Counted from the first letter of the stretch, positions 13,401 to 21,710 are shown. The stretch: DNA of 64,000 bases from Flagellimonas oceanensis (GCF_003992595.1 NZ_RZNA01000044.1:87850-151849), one strand, 5' to 3'. Notes: generated by a model not told the origin, from the sequence alone. Numbers and translations: made by a program.

Positions 13401-13749
13401 CTCTTTGGTATTGAGTTCCCCTGATGGCGGATACACTGTGGTCGATTTACCGGAGCAGGTCCAATACTCCTGTGTGTATATAACCGTGGTGGATGATTTT
13501 GATCAAGATGGTCATCTCGATGCCTTACTGTTGGGAAACAATCAGTTTTTTAAGCTCCGTTTGGGAAAGTTCGATGCCAATTATGGAATGCTTCTTACAG
13601 GGGATGGTCAAGGGAACTTTACCTATGTTCCACAATCCTTGTCCGGTCTGCAGATCAAAGGGGATGTCAGAAGTACCGTCCAAATGGGTAAACAGTTGTT
13701 GATGGGTATCTCAGGGAAAGAAGTCAAAGCTTATAAATTGAACCGATAG
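10417..13749 (+). CDS. FG-GAP/VCBS repeat lipoprotein with UnbV-type domain (CRTAC1-like)
   Basis: A 1110-residue lipoprotein (hydrophobic leader, FVGC, Cys18). About 14 calcium-loop repeats of the form D-x-[DN]-x-[DN]-G-x-x-D are visible, for example DLNNDGLMD, DVNGDGRMD, DYDRDGDLD, DINNDGLQD, DLDNDGDLD, DIDGDGDLD and DFDQDGHLD. They predict one or two seven-bladed Ca-binding beta-propellers. Between the two repeat sets (about residues 520-600) is an ASPIC/UnbV-like segment (VSPVLHFGLG, SIVVHWNRGKKETI). The function of the family is not settled; members are common next to SusC/SusD pairs and are thought to bind or process surface ligands. It lies 119 nt after susD, behind a terminator, so it may be transcribed separately or by readthrough. 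Family call sure, role unknown. Confidence 0.88.
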   Translation: MRYCPLCLLLLILLFVGCNEKAGKDATASKTEEGPKLFQSISPSTSGVYFQNTIEEGPNLNVLMYEYLYNGGGVATADLNNDGLMDLYFSSNVGENKCYLNLGGMKFKDITQEAKVGGRTGPWKTGITAADVNGDGRMDLYLCYSGALPPEKRTNQLFINMGNNPDGTPVFEERAETYGLDSSAFSNQGYFFDYDRDGDLDMVLLNHNPKSLPVLNVANTKKFLEIDDPLQGIRLYRQDKGRFEDITVKAGISGSALTYGLGIGIGDFNNDGWSDFYVSNDYAVPDYLYINQKDGTFVNELRQQLGHTSHFSMGNDIADINNDGLQDIFTLDMLPEDNRRQKLLLSPDNYDKFDLNVRSGFHYQYMRNMLQVNNGNGSFSEIGQLAGISNTDWSWAALWADYDNDGWKDLFVTNGYLRDYTNLDFIDYMDSQIKSKGRFERKDVLELIKEMPSSKLSNYLFTHTGKNSYTNSTEQYGLDEPANSNGAAYADLDNDGDLDLVINNINKPASIYRNDVQRKNAHFLQVKLEGEQGNTQGIGAKVTVHQSDSKQTLFQMPTRGYLSTVSPVLHFGLGQNQTIDSIVVHWNRGKKETIAQVPVDELMVLNEGNARKSSGDLSSPTTLFSEMDAPVDHVDEPSTINDFKRQSLLVSQFSHNVPCMVKGDFNNDSIEDLFAGGAKGEKGRLYLQQRNGEFKERSVPALSQDAAYHDSAVQVFDANRDGHLDMYVASGGYHDFQAADPLLQDRLYLGNGKGDFFKSADGLPQMYANGETVEVSDIDGDGDLDVFVGGRVVPGRYPETPRSYILENDGAGHFVDATQRLAPELQAVGMVSDAIWVDLNRDEIEDLVVVGEWMPIMFFMNRSGVLKNETTSFLEKTYRGLWNSIDMGDFNEDGRPDFIVGNLGTNSQLKASIKEPAELYYADFDRNGSVDPILNFYIQGKKYPYVTRNELLGQLAYLRSKFTTYESFADATMEDIFEPEELEEAKILTADHMRTSLVLSSPDGGYTVVDLPEQVQYSCVYITVVDDFDQDGHLDALLLGNNQFFKLRLGKFDANYGMLLTGDGQGNFTYVPQSLSGLQIKGDVRSTVQMGKQLLMGISGKEVKAYKLNR

Positions 13750-13813
13750 CCTCCCATTGGAACACTAAGCCAGCCTTTTAAGAGCGATAGGATAATAGCT
13801 TGGCTCCGACTTA

Positions 13814-14968
13814 TCAATCAGTCTTGTCCTTCAAGGCCACTGTGCCTTTACTGGGCAAGGTTTGATAGTAATCGAGCTTTCTGGAAAATGTACTTTCGTA
13901 GGCTTTGCCAATATCTTCGGTAAAATCCGTTATGGCATCCTCATGTATGATGTTGAGGGTACAACCGCCAAATCCTCCCCCCATCATTCGTGCCCCGAGC
14001 ACTTCCTTTCTTTCTTTTGAAAAATCGACCAAAAAATCAAGTTCTGGACAACTCACCTCATATTTTTGGCTTAACCCCAGATGTGTTTCGTACAATAAAC
14101 TACCGAATTGTACAATGTCCTTTTCCTTTAAGGCCTTGACCGCTCGAAGTACTCTTGAGTTCTCTTCGATTACATAACGGCACCTATTATAAATGGTCTT
14201 GCCCATGGTTTCCTTACACTGAACTAGCATCGATGGAGTAACGTCCCTCAAACTGATGTCCCGTCCAAAGTGTTCCTGGAGGATGGCCAGACCTTTCTCG
14301 CATTGGGCCCTACGGTCATTGTATTCGCTGGACGCCAAATTATGGGCTACGTTGGTGTTCAACAACAAGATCCTGTAAGGGGCCAGATCCATTGGGATAT
14401 AATCAAAATCCAAGGTCATGCAATCCAATAACATCACATGGTTCATCTTTCCCATGACCGATGCAAATTGGTCCATGATACCACATTTGGTACCCACGAA
14501 ATCATGTTCCGCTTTTTGGGAGAGTTTGATGATCTCCCATTTGCTCAGACCGAGGTCGAACAATTCGTTCAATCCAAAAGCAAGCCCACATTCAAGTGCG
14601 GCCGAGGAACTCATTCCCGATCCAATGGGGATGTGGCTTTCTATGGTACAGTCAAAACCCCTTAGCTTACCGGTACGCTGCAACATTTCATGAAGAACCC
14701 CGAGAACATAGTTTTTCCATCCGGTATGGGTCCGTTCGATGCAGTCCAATTCAAATTCAAACATATCGGCATATTCCATACTATATACCTTACAGCTTTT
14801 TTCGGAATCGTTCTTTCCCAGTTTCAAAGTAATGGTCTTGTCAATGGCGGCAGGAAGTACATAACCGCCGTTGTAATCGGTATGCTCACCTATCATGTTG
14901 ATTCTTCCTGGAGATGTGACTGTTACGTCGGATTTAAGTCGATTTGAAAGTATTTGTCTTTGTATCAA
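13814..14968 (-). CDS. galK: galactokinase
   Basis: A 384-residue GHMP kinase that phosphorylates galactose to galactose-1-phosphate, the entry step of the Leloir pathway, in the cytoplasm. The galactokinase signature is complete (PGRINMIGEHTDYNGG, about residues 20-35), as are the GHMP ATP-binding motif IPIGSGMSSSAALE and the C-terminal motif GARMMGGGFGGC. The catalytic-base region GTKCGIMDQFASVMG is intact. Length is normal. It stands alone: no galT, galM or sugar transporter is next to it, which is unusual because galK and galT are often paired. It is convergent with the FG-GAP gene and would use galactose released by the GH2 and GH35 enzymes of this window. Confidence 0.97.
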   Translation of the reverse strand: MIQRQILSNRLKSDVTVTSPGRINMIGEHTDYNGGYVLPAAIDKTITLKLGKNDSEKSCKVYSMEYADMFEFELDCIERTHTGWKNYVLGVLHEMLQRTGKLRGFDCTIESHIPIGSGMSSSAALECGLAFGLNELFDLGLSKWEIIKLSQKAEHDFVGTKCGIMDQFASVMGKMNHVMLLDCMTLDFDYIPMDLAPYRILLLNTNVAHNLASSEYNDRRAQCEKGLAILQEHFGRDISLRDVTPSMLVQCKETMGKTIYNRCRYVIEENSRVLRAVKALKEKDIVQFGSLLYETHLGLSQKYEVSCPELDFLVDFSKERKEVLGARMMGGGFGGCTLNIIHEDAITDFTEDIGKAYESTFSRKLDYYQTLPSKGTVALKDKTD

Positions 14969-15136
14969 AATAGTATAAATAAAAAAGTCACTTTGACCAC
15001 TTTTCTTTTTTGATTTGAACCAACAAAAGGAGTTCAGCGAAAGTGAGCTTAAAATTTCCCTGTAACCAACTGTATTACATCTTGTTAAAAGGTTTGTGGG
15101 AAATCTTGTATAAGTATAGGCAAAATTACAAAATAC

Positions 15137-15412
15137 TTACTTTTTTATCAGTAAATAACCAACAAAACTTCCAATATATAATAAGGTTTGACCTTTTTTG
15201 TAAAATTGAATACACCTGTATCCAAAAATGACACCAAAAAGAGTTGTGAGAATCTCCTTTGAATAAAAAATAAAGGATAAATTGGGCATTGGTGTTCCAT
15301 CTGCATAGCTGTGGACGGGAAAATTCAAAAAACAAACTAACCTTATTATGAAACCAACAACAATCCATACCTCTACTTTTGTCAAACCATTGATATGTAT
15401 CCCTTTGATCAT
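15137..15412 (-). CDS. possible small two-helix membrane protein or gene remnant
   Basis: Within the 379-bp gap 14969-15347 a minus-strand frame encodes two hydrophobic segments (VWIVVGFIIRLVCFL and ILTTLFGVIFGY) and ends FVGYLLIKK. The stretch with SYADGTPMPN between the helices looks protein-like rather than random. The nearest ATG (15412) lies inside the first codons of the divergent DUF1080 gene, giving a 65-nt head-on overlap, so either a later non-ATG start is used or this is a truncated remnant. No family recognised. AT-rich DNA can produce false hydrophobic frames, so this is uncertain. The remainder of the gap (14969-15136) is AT-rich leader of galK with no other feature seen. Confidence 0.3.
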   Translation of the reverse strand: MIKGIHINGLTKVEVWIVVGFIIRLVCFLNFPVHSYADGTPMPNLSFIFYSKEILTTLFGVIFGYRCIQFYKKGQTLLYIGSFVGYLLIKK

Positions 15413-16241
15413 GGGCCTTATTTTCTTCTCAAATTGTGCCCCTAAGGGGAATGACCCGTATAGGGAAGAATGGATTTCACTTTTTGATGGATCCAATTAC
15501 CAGGACTGGACCCCTAAGTTCACGGGCTATCCCTTAGGGGAAAACCACAATGCTTCCTTTGTGTTCCAGGACAGTCTTTTGAGTGTAAGGTACCAGGAGA
15601 AGGACAGCTTCAACGGTGGCTTTGGCCATTTGTTCCATAAAAAGAAGTTTTCCCATTACAGGTTGAAAGCAACCTACCGTTTTGTTGGGAAGCAAATGAC
15701 CGGTGGACCAGCATGGGCCATCCGGAACAATGGTCTGATGCTTCATAGTCAAGACCCAAAGACCATGGGGATTGATCAGGATTTTCCCATTTCCTTGGAA
15801 ATGCAATTGCTCGGGGGCGATGGAGAACATGAGCGGACCAATGGGAACCTCTGTACCCCGGGGACCAATGTGGTCATCAAGGATTCATTGATCATGGACC
15901 ATTGCGTCACATCCACTTCAAAGACCTATCATGGTAATGGTTGGGTAACCATTGAGGCTTTGGTTCTGGGCGATTCCTTGATGCAGCATATCCTGGACGA
16001 CAAAGTAGTGATGGAATACAGTAAGCCAACCATTGGTGGGGGTATGGTCGAGGGGTATCTTGATAGCGCATATGAAGAGGGCAAACCCATAAAGGAAGGT
16101 TATATTTCAATTCAGGCCGAGACAGCCCCCATCGATTTCAAATCCATAGAAGTATTGGATTTGTGTGGCTGTACTGACAAAAAAGCCAAAAATTATAAAT
16201 CGTATTATGTGAAATCCGACAACTCGGAATGTATTTATTGA
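15348..16241 (+). CDS. DUF1080 (3-keto-disaccharide hydrolase-like) lipoprotein with C-terminal cysteine motif
   Basis: A 297-residue lipoprotein (hydrophobic leader ending FFSNC). The body is a DUF1080/GH16-like concanavalin fold: EEWISLFDGSNYQDWTPK, GFGHLFHKKKFSHYRLKATYRF, GPAWAIRNNGLMLHS and ISIQAETAPIDFKSIEVLDL are family landmarks. DUF1080 members hydrolyse 3-keto-glycosides in Bacteroides, acting after a glycoside-3-dehydrogenase. The last 25 residues (CGCTDKKAKNY then a terminal ECIY) resemble the short GCTDxxAxNY...C-Y tail motif of Bacteroidota surface proteins. No operon partner is adjacent; galK is divergent and the next gene is 430 nt away. The dehydrogenase-like pair at 61.6 kb may supply its substrate, but linkage is only inferred. 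Confidence 0.85.
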   Translation: MKPTTIHTSTFVKPLICIPLIMGLIFFSNCAPKGNDPYREEWISLFDGSNYQDWTPKFTGYPLGENHNASFVFQDSLLSVRYQEKDSFNGGFGHLFHKKKFSHYRLKATYRFVGKQMTGGPAWAIRNNGLMLHSQDPKTMGIDQDFPISLEMQLLGGDGEHERTNGNLCTPGTNVVIKDSLIMDHCVTSTSKTYHGNGWVTIEALVLGDSLMQHILDDKVVMEYSKPTIGGGMVEGYLDSAYEEGKPIKEGYISIQAETAPIDFKSIEVLDLCGCTDKKAKNYKSYYVKSDNSECIY

Positions 16242-16623
16242 GTGATGCCCTATCCATCAAGGATGAAATAAGTGATGAAATCCAATTCATTATGGACTGT
16301 TACAAAAATAGATGACTCCACCCAATCCCAGCATGTAATGGCTTCATTCTTGGTGAATTGAAAGACATGCCACTGGATTCATTGAAAATAGAAACGGTTA
16401 TTGAGTTGTTTCTAGGTGGGCAGTAATCCTAAAAACCAAGAGAAGACCACTGCGACGGAAGTACTTTTTTTGAACTGGAAAACTTACTCCATTACCTTTT
16501 CAATGCCATGTTTCATAACCATAGACGCACTGAATCAGAAAGATAACATTGCGGATCTAGGGGACGGCCTGATTCGGTTAACTTTTACTTAATTCACTTT
16601 TTGCATTTTGGTCACATTCCGAT
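16242..16623 (+). other. intergenic stretch with apparent coding remnants
   Basis: No intact gene. Two short frames read like protein: one running out of the DUF1080 stop region (reads IKDEISDEIQFIMDCY, stop near 16304) and another at about 16307-16426 (contains GELKDMPLDSLK and ends LFLGGQ). They are in different frames, as in a decayed gene. GATCTAGGGG occurs at 16554-16563 and again at 16621-16630, the second copy being part of the candidate FecR promoter. No family could be assigned to the remnants. Confidence 0.3.
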
Positions 16624-16652
16624 CTAGGGGTAATTCTACCTTTTGGCCCTCC
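16624..16652 (+). promoter_or_regulatory. candidate ECF-sigma promoter of FecR/sigma module 2
   Basis: CTAGGGG (16624-16630), a 15-nt spacer and GCCCTCC (16646-16652) end 20 nt before the fecR ATG. The same arrangement (CTAGGGG, 15 nt, GCGTCCT) lies 27 nt before the other fecR gene at 55.3 kb. A shared element at two otherwise unrelated upstream regions suggests the -35 and -10 elements read by the cognate ECF sigma factors (autoregulation). Confidence 0.5.
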
Positions 16653-16671
16653 TACAGGTAAAGAACACCAT

Positions 16672-17655
16672 ATGAAAATATCCAAAGAGGATATCAAATG
16701 TGCACGAAAGCTGTCGGGCAATTTGGATACGGACCAGGAGCGGTCCATGTTCGAAATAAGCCTGATGCTCGAAGATAGTCTTCGAGAAAAACACGAGGAC
16801 TATAAACGGATATGGGATTGCTATCCCAGCCCTTCACTGCCCTTACAAAAAGAGAAAAATGCAAAACGCATTTTCAAGGGAGTATCAGCGGAAAAAGAAA
16901 AACCGAACTTCTTTAAGGACAGCTATAAACTGTTGCTTCCAATAGCTGCCGTATTATTGGTGGGGCTTTTCCTATATATGGGCTATCCCAGCAGTGATTC
17001 ACGGTATACCAACCATATCATCACGGCAGAAGGGGAGCGTACCCAAGTAAACTTACCGGATGGTTCTCAGGTAACGGTAAATTCCGGTTCAGAACTCAAA
17101 TACCCAGAAACATTTTCCGAGGAAGATCGAGAGGTCTGGATCAGTGGCGAAGCCTATTTCGATATCAAAAAGGATGAGGGGCGCCCCTTTCGGGTCAAGT
17201 CTGATGGATTTACCGTACAGGTGCTGGGTACCAAGTTCAATATCAATGAAAGAGGGGACAAAAAAGCGGTTTCTCTGGAAAGTGGCGAGGTACAGGTCAC
17301 CTTAAAGGATTCAGGAGATAGAATACGGTTGGATCCCAAAGAGGAATTGGTGTGGAACATTGCCACAGGTGAGGTGGTCAAACGAAATTTTGATGTTTCC
17401 AAGACCACGGCCTGGAAGGACAATATCCTTTTGTTGGACAATCTGACGCTGAGAGAGGCCCTGGGCCCGATCAACCAATTTTATGGGACGGAATTTGTCA
17501 TTGCCGATAGTTTGACGGCCAATAAAAAAATCAGTGGCGCTTTCGAAGACCAGGATCTGGATCGCTTTATCGAGACCATGGAGTTCATTGCGGATGTGAA
17601 AATAGTCCCTTTGTCTCCCCGTGAATTTTCAATAACCCCCAACCATGAAGACTAA
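16672..17655 (+). CDS. FecR-family anti-sigma factor (DUF4974)
   Basis: A 327-residue inner-membrane protein. An N-terminal cytoplasmic segment that would hold the sigma factor (residues 1-85), one transmembrane helix (about 86-104, LLLPIAAVLLVGLFLYMGY), a periplasmic FecR domain (about 112-215: LPDGSQVTVNSGSELKYPE, WISGEAYFDIK, VQVLGTKFNIN) and a C-terminal DUF4974/STN-like domain (about 250-325: LTLREALGPINQFYG). It receives a signal from the STN domain of the SusC protein and frees the sigma factor. The gene order is inverted relative to the usual arrangement: fecR comes first and overlaps the sigma gene by 11 nt, implying translational coupling. Confidence 0.94.
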   Translation: MKISKEDIKCARKLSGNLDTDQERSMFEISLMLEDSLREKHEDYKRIWDCYPSPSLPLQKEKNAKRIFKGVSAEKEKPNFFKDSYKLLLPIAAVLLVGLFLYMGYPSSDSRYTNHIITAEGERTQVNLPDGSQVTVNSGSELKYPETFSEEDREVWISGEAYFDIKKDEGRPFRVKSDGFTVQVLGTKFNINERGDKKAVSLESGEVQVTLKDSGDRIRLDPKEELVWNIATGEVVKRNFDVSKTTAWKDNILLLDNLTLREALGPINQFYGTEFVIADSLTANKKISGAFEDQDLDRFIETMEFIADVKIVPLSPREFSITPNHED

Positions 17656-18238
17656 AACTTTCAAAGCGCATAAAGAATTTGATCGGATGAGCGATCTGGA
17701 ATTGTTCCAACGGATCAAGAAGAGGGACAAAGGTGCCTTGGAAGCCGTCTTTGAACGCTATTACGAAAGCCTGTGCCGTTTTGGGTTGACCTTTGAACCC
17801 AATCTGGACATTGTGGAGGAAAAGGTTTCCGATGTGTTTATCCAGTTATGGGATTCCAAAGAGCGAATCGTGGAGGTTAGAAATCCAAGGCCCTATCTCT
17901 TTGTGGTGGTAAAGAACAAAATGCTGGAAACAGTGGCGCATCGAGGAATCAACCAATCCTTGGATCAGAACCTGGAGGATCAGCAATTGTCCAGTCCCAG
18001 TGTGGAACAGGATATCATCGATCAAGAGCAGCGAGAATTGTATGCCCAAAGAATCAAGGAAGTGTTGGAGTGCATACCTAAAAGATCCCGTCAAATATTT
18101 GAAATGAGCAGGCTGGACGAACTCAAGTACAAAGAGATATCGGAAATCCTTGGGGTGTCCATCAAAACGGTTGAGAACCATATGGCCATTGCCCTTAAAA
18201 CCATTAGGAACATGGTGGTAAAGAACAGACAATATTAA
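17645..18238 (+). CDS. ECF-type RNA polymerase sigma factor
   Basis: A 197-residue sigma-70 family protein of the Bacteroidota FecI-like group. Region 2 (LELFQRIKKRDKGALEAVFERYYESLCRF, VSDVFIQLWDSK) and region 4 (IPKRSRQIFEMSRLDELKYKEISEILGVS, SIKTVENHMAIALKTIRN) are both complete. It directs RNA polymerase to the SusC/SusD pair downstream when released by FecR. The start overlaps the fecR end by 11 nt; an in-frame ATG at residue 15 (MSDLELF) is a plausible alternative start and would remove the overlap. SusC follows after 99 nt with no terminator seen. Confidence 0.94.
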   Translation: MKTKTFKAHKEFDRMSDLELFQRIKKRDKGALEAVFERYYESLCRFGLTFEPNLDIVEEKVSDVFIQLWDSKERIVEVRNPRPYLFVVVKNKMLETVAHRGINQSLDQNLEDQQLSSPSVEQDIIDQEQRELYAQRIKEVLECIPKRSRQIFEMSRLDELKYKEISEILGVSIKTVENHMAIALKTIRNMVVKNRQY

Positions 18239-18337
18239 CCCTACAAACGATACTGTATGAAAAGACCCCTCTACTGAAATGATGTGAAATTTTTAAAAAA
18301 ACAACTGAGAACCAATAATTAAACTACGCTTTAACAA

Positions 18338-21300
18338 ATGAAAAAAGTAAACTTTTTAGCACTATTGCTGTGCTTGCCCCTACTGGTAAGGGGTGGGGAA
18401 GTTCCCATCACAACCACAATGATGGTAAACTCCCAGAATTTTGAAGTCATCAACCTGAACCTCAAAAGTGTTTCCCTGGAAAAGGTTTTTGAACTTATTG
18501 AAAAACAAACGGGAAAACGATTCATCTACGCGGCAAACAATGAATACCTACAGCAGCGTATCAGCTTGGATGTCAACAAGGAGAATCTGGATACAGTACT
18601 GGATTCGCTAAAGAACATGGCCAATGTTGACTTCAGGGTAACCGAACAAGGCATTTTGGTAAAGTTCATCCAAGAACAACGAACCATTTCCGGATCAGTC
18701 ATCGATGAGGGCGGCAACCCCATTCCCGGGGCCAATGTCTTTGTGGAAGGTACCGATTATGGTGCTGTTTCCGATTTTGACGGAAACTTCAGCCTGGACA
18801 TCCCATCCAATTTCACGGTGTTGTCCGTAACCTATATCGGTTATAAGCGGCAAGATGTGAACATAGCTGGGACGGATAACGTGACGGTGACCCTTTTGGA
18901 AAGTGCTTCCCAATTGGAGGAAATCGTGGTCGTTGGGTATGGCACCGAATCAAGAAAGAACATTACAGGTTCCATTTCATCCATAGCCCCGGAAGACATC
19001 AATACCCAACCCAAGGCCAATGTCGTGGAAATGCTGGATGGCCGTTTGCCCGGCGTACAGGTCATGAGCGATAATTCCCCTGGAGGTGGTACTTCCATAC
19101 GTGTAAGGGGATTCAGTACCATCAACAGTAACGATCCCTTGGTGATCATCGATGGGGTTCCCGCATCCAATGGACTCAATGGGGTCAATCCCACCGACAT
19201 TGAAACAATCCAGGTATTGAAGGATGCCGCTTCAGCTTCCATTTACGGTTCAAGGGCGGCCAATGGTGTGGTCATCATAACCACAAAGAAAGGTTCGGAT
19301 ACCGAGGGTGGCTATACGGTTTCCTTTGATAGTTATGCGGGGCTGCAGTCGAGCTATAATCTACCCACGATGCTCAATGCCCAAGAGTATGGCGATCTAT
19401 TATGGCAGGCGACCATTAATGATGGGGGTACGCCATCCCATGATATTTATGGGGATGGAGCGCAACCTGTGGTACCACAATGGTTGGATGCCGACCAGAC
19501 CATTCCAAGTGCCGATGTGGATTGGGTTGACGAAATCATGCAGACCGCGGCCGTACAGTCCTACAATCTTTCCCTTTCCAAAGGAAACTCCAAAGGACAG
19601 CATATGTTCTCCCTTGGGTATTTCAAACAAGAGGGACTTATTAAGTTCACTGGGTTTGAAAGATATTCGGCCCGTTTCAATTCCTCCTATAATATTGGAG
19701 ACTTTTTAACCATTGGTGAGAACTTCACGGCAAACTATAAGGAGCAAGTATCCGTTCAGACCAATAGGGCATTGGGGAGTGTTGTTTTGGATGCCATGCA
19801 GTTCCCTTCCATTGTTCCGGTAAAGGACATAAACGGTGAGTACGCAGGCAACCCCATCAATGACACCGGAAACCCTTTGGGTAGATTGTACAGAGGTAAG
19901 GACAACAAGCAAAAGAGGATTCAGGCCTTAGGCAATGTGTATGCCAATCTTTACATTTCAGACTTTACCTTCAAGACCTCTTTCGGTCTGGATTACCAGA
20001 ATTACAACATCAGAAGTTTTTCGCCGACCTACGATGAGATTCTTGCCACTAATCTGACCAATTCATTGTCTACCTCAAATGACTTTAATTATCAGTTTTC
20101 CTTTACCAATACGCTAAACTATAAAAAAAGGTTCGGTGATCACAATGTTGATGTTTTGGTGGGACAGGAAGCCATTGAATATTATGCCGAAGGCTTCAAT
20201 GCATCGGTGAGTGAATTTTTGTACGAGGACGAGAACTTCAGATACTTGGGCTTTGGTACGGAGAACATGCTTAATTCGGGCAATGCTTCAGGATGGTCTT
20301 TGAACTCGTACTTTGGACGATTGAACTATAACTTTGATGAACGGTATTTGGTAACCGCTACGCTGAGACGTGATGGTAGTTCAAGGTTCAACAAGGACAA
20401 TCGTTGGGGTACTTTCCCAGCCTTCTCTTTGGGATGGCGTATGGATAGGGAGGACTTCTTCAATCCTGATGGCGCGGTCTCATCACTTTTATTGCGCGGA
20501 AGCTGGGGACAGACAGGTAACCAACAGATTTCCAATTACGCTACTGTGGACAGTTACAGAAACAACAACGCCAACTCCAATTACGCTATCGATGGGGCGC
20601 AGGAATCCGTTTACATCGGACTTACACAGTCCCGAATCCCCAATGCGGACTTGAAATGGGAGACCACGACCCAAACCTCCTTCGGTATGGATTTGGGATT
20701 GTTGCAGGACCGTTTGAACATTAGCGCGGACTACTATATCAAAAAGACAGATGATATCTTGGTGTACAATACCGTGCCCTTGACCTATGGAGGTACCAAT
20801 GATGGACAATGGGTAAACGACGGTAAAATGAAGAACACCGGTTTTGAATTGGATATCAACTACGTAGATCAAGTAGGAGAGCTGGGGTATCAAATCGGAT
20901 TGAACCTGACAGGTTCCAAAAATGAACTCACCGAATTGAATACCTCGGATTACTTGGGCATACCAAGCTCATCGTTGCACAGTGTCAACTTTGACCAAGA
21001 GATTTCCAGAAGTGCCGTGGGGCAGCCCATAGCCTCTTTTTATGGACACGTGGCAGAGGGACTCTTCCAAAGCCAAGCAGAAATTGATAGCTATGGATTG
21101 CAGCCCAACGCCAGCCCGGGCGATATCAGGTTCAAGGATGTGGATGGGGATGGAGACGTGGATGCCGATGATAGAACCTTTATCGGTTCCCCGCACCCTG
21201 ACCTTATGGTGGGGCTTAACCTACAGTTCAACTATAAGAATTTTGACCTGGGATTGTTTTTCAACGGAAGTTTCGGGAATGACACCTATAACTTCACGAA

Positions 21301-21703
21301 GTACAAAAACCACTTTTTCAATCAGGCGGCATACAATAAGGAAGATGTACTCTTGAATGCATGGTCAGAAACCAATACAGGGTCCAGCATTCCGCGTTTG
21401 TCCCTTGATGATCCCAACAACAACATCAGACCATCCTCATATTATGTGGAGAACGGTTCCTACGTCCGATTGACCAATATGCAATTGGGGTACAATTTTG
21501 AACCGGAATTGCTAGGAGGTGTCAGTCTAAGGGTCTATGCACAGGCCAGTAACCTGTTTACCATCACCGACTATAGCGGTATGAACCCTCAAGTGGGATT
21601 GCAGAACTATTCCGGAAGCAACCGAAACCTGGATATCGGGATCGATAGGGGACTCTATCCCCCTAGCAGGACCTTTGTAATTGGATGTAACCTTAAACTT
21701 TAA
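18338..21703 (+). CDS. SusC/RagA-family TonB-dependent transporter with STN signalling domain (pair 2)
   Basis: A 1121-residue outer-membrane transporter. After the signal peptide comes an STN domain (about residues 30-108: LNLKSVSLEKVFELIEKQTG, ISLDVNKENLDTVLDSL), which contacts FecR, then a carboxypeptidase-regulatory-like domain (GSVIDEGGNPIPGANVFVEG, SDFDGNFSLDIP), the TonB-box-like EEIVVVGYGT, a plug (LDGRLPGVQV, SIRVRGFST, QVLKDAASASIYGSRAANG) and a barrel with a C-terminal beta-strand ending LKL. The STN domain plus the adjacent fecR and sigma genes form a substrate-sensing cell-surface signalling system. The substrate is unknown; no glycoside hydrolase gene is linked to this pair. Confidence 0.96.
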   Translation: MKKVNFLALLLCLPLLVRGGEVPITTTMMVNSQNFEVINLNLKSVSLEKVFELIEKQTGKRFIYAANNEYLQQRISLDVNKENLDTVLDSLKNMANVDFRVTEQGILVKFIQEQRTISGSVIDEGGNPIPGANVFVEGTDYGAVSDFDGNFSLDIPSNFTVLSVTYIGYKRQDVNIAGTDNVTVTLLESASQLEEIVVVGYGTESRKNITGSISSIAPEDINTQPKANVVEMLDGRLPGVQVMSDNSPGGGTSIRVRGFSTINSNDPLVIIDGVPASNGLNGVNPTDIETIQVLKDAASASIYGSRAANGVVIITTKKGSDTEGGYTVSFDSYAGLQSSYNLPTMLNAQEYGDLLWQATINDGGTPSHDIYGDGAQPVVPQWLDADQTIPSADVDWVDEIMQTAAVQSYNLSLSKGNSKGQHMFSLGYFKQEGLIKFTGFERYSARFNSSYNIGDFLTIGENFTANYKEQVSVQTNRALGSVVLDAMQFPSIVPVKDINGEYAGNPINDTGNPLGRLYRGKDNKQKRIQALGNVYANLYISDFTFKTSFGLDYQNYNIRSFSPTYDEILATNLTNSLSTSNDFNYQFSFTNTLNYKKRFGDHNVDVLVGQEAIEYYAEGFNASVSEFLYEDENFRYLGFGTENMLNSGNASGWSLNSYFGRLNYNFDERYLVTATLRRDGSSRFNKDNRWGTFPAFSLGWRMDREDFFNPDGAVSSLLLRGSWGQTGNQQISNYATVDSYRNNNANSNYAIDGAQESVYIGLTQSRIPNADLKWETTTQTSFGMDLGLLQDRLNISADYYIKKTDDILVYNTVPLTYGGTNDGQWVNDGKMKNTGFELDINYVDQVGELGYQIGLNLTGSKNELTELNTSDYLGIPSSSLHSVNFDQEISRSAVGQPIASFYGHVAEGLFQSQAEIDSYGLQPNASPGDIRFKDVDGDGDVDADDRTFIGSPHPDLMVGLNLQFNYKNFDLGLFFNGSFGNDTYNFTKYKNHFFNQAAYNKEDVLLNAWSETNTGSSIPRLSLDDPNNNIRPSSYYVENGSYVRLTNMQLGYNFEPELLGGVSLRVYAQASNLFTITDYSGMNPQVGLQNYSGSNRNLDIGIDRGLYPPSRTFVIGCNLKL

Positions 21704-21710
21704 AAAAAGC

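Noticed and set aside
13765..13805. possible bidirectional terminator between the FG-GAP gene and galK (AGCCA/TGGCT)
   Set aside because: Only five base pairs, long loop and no T run on either strand.
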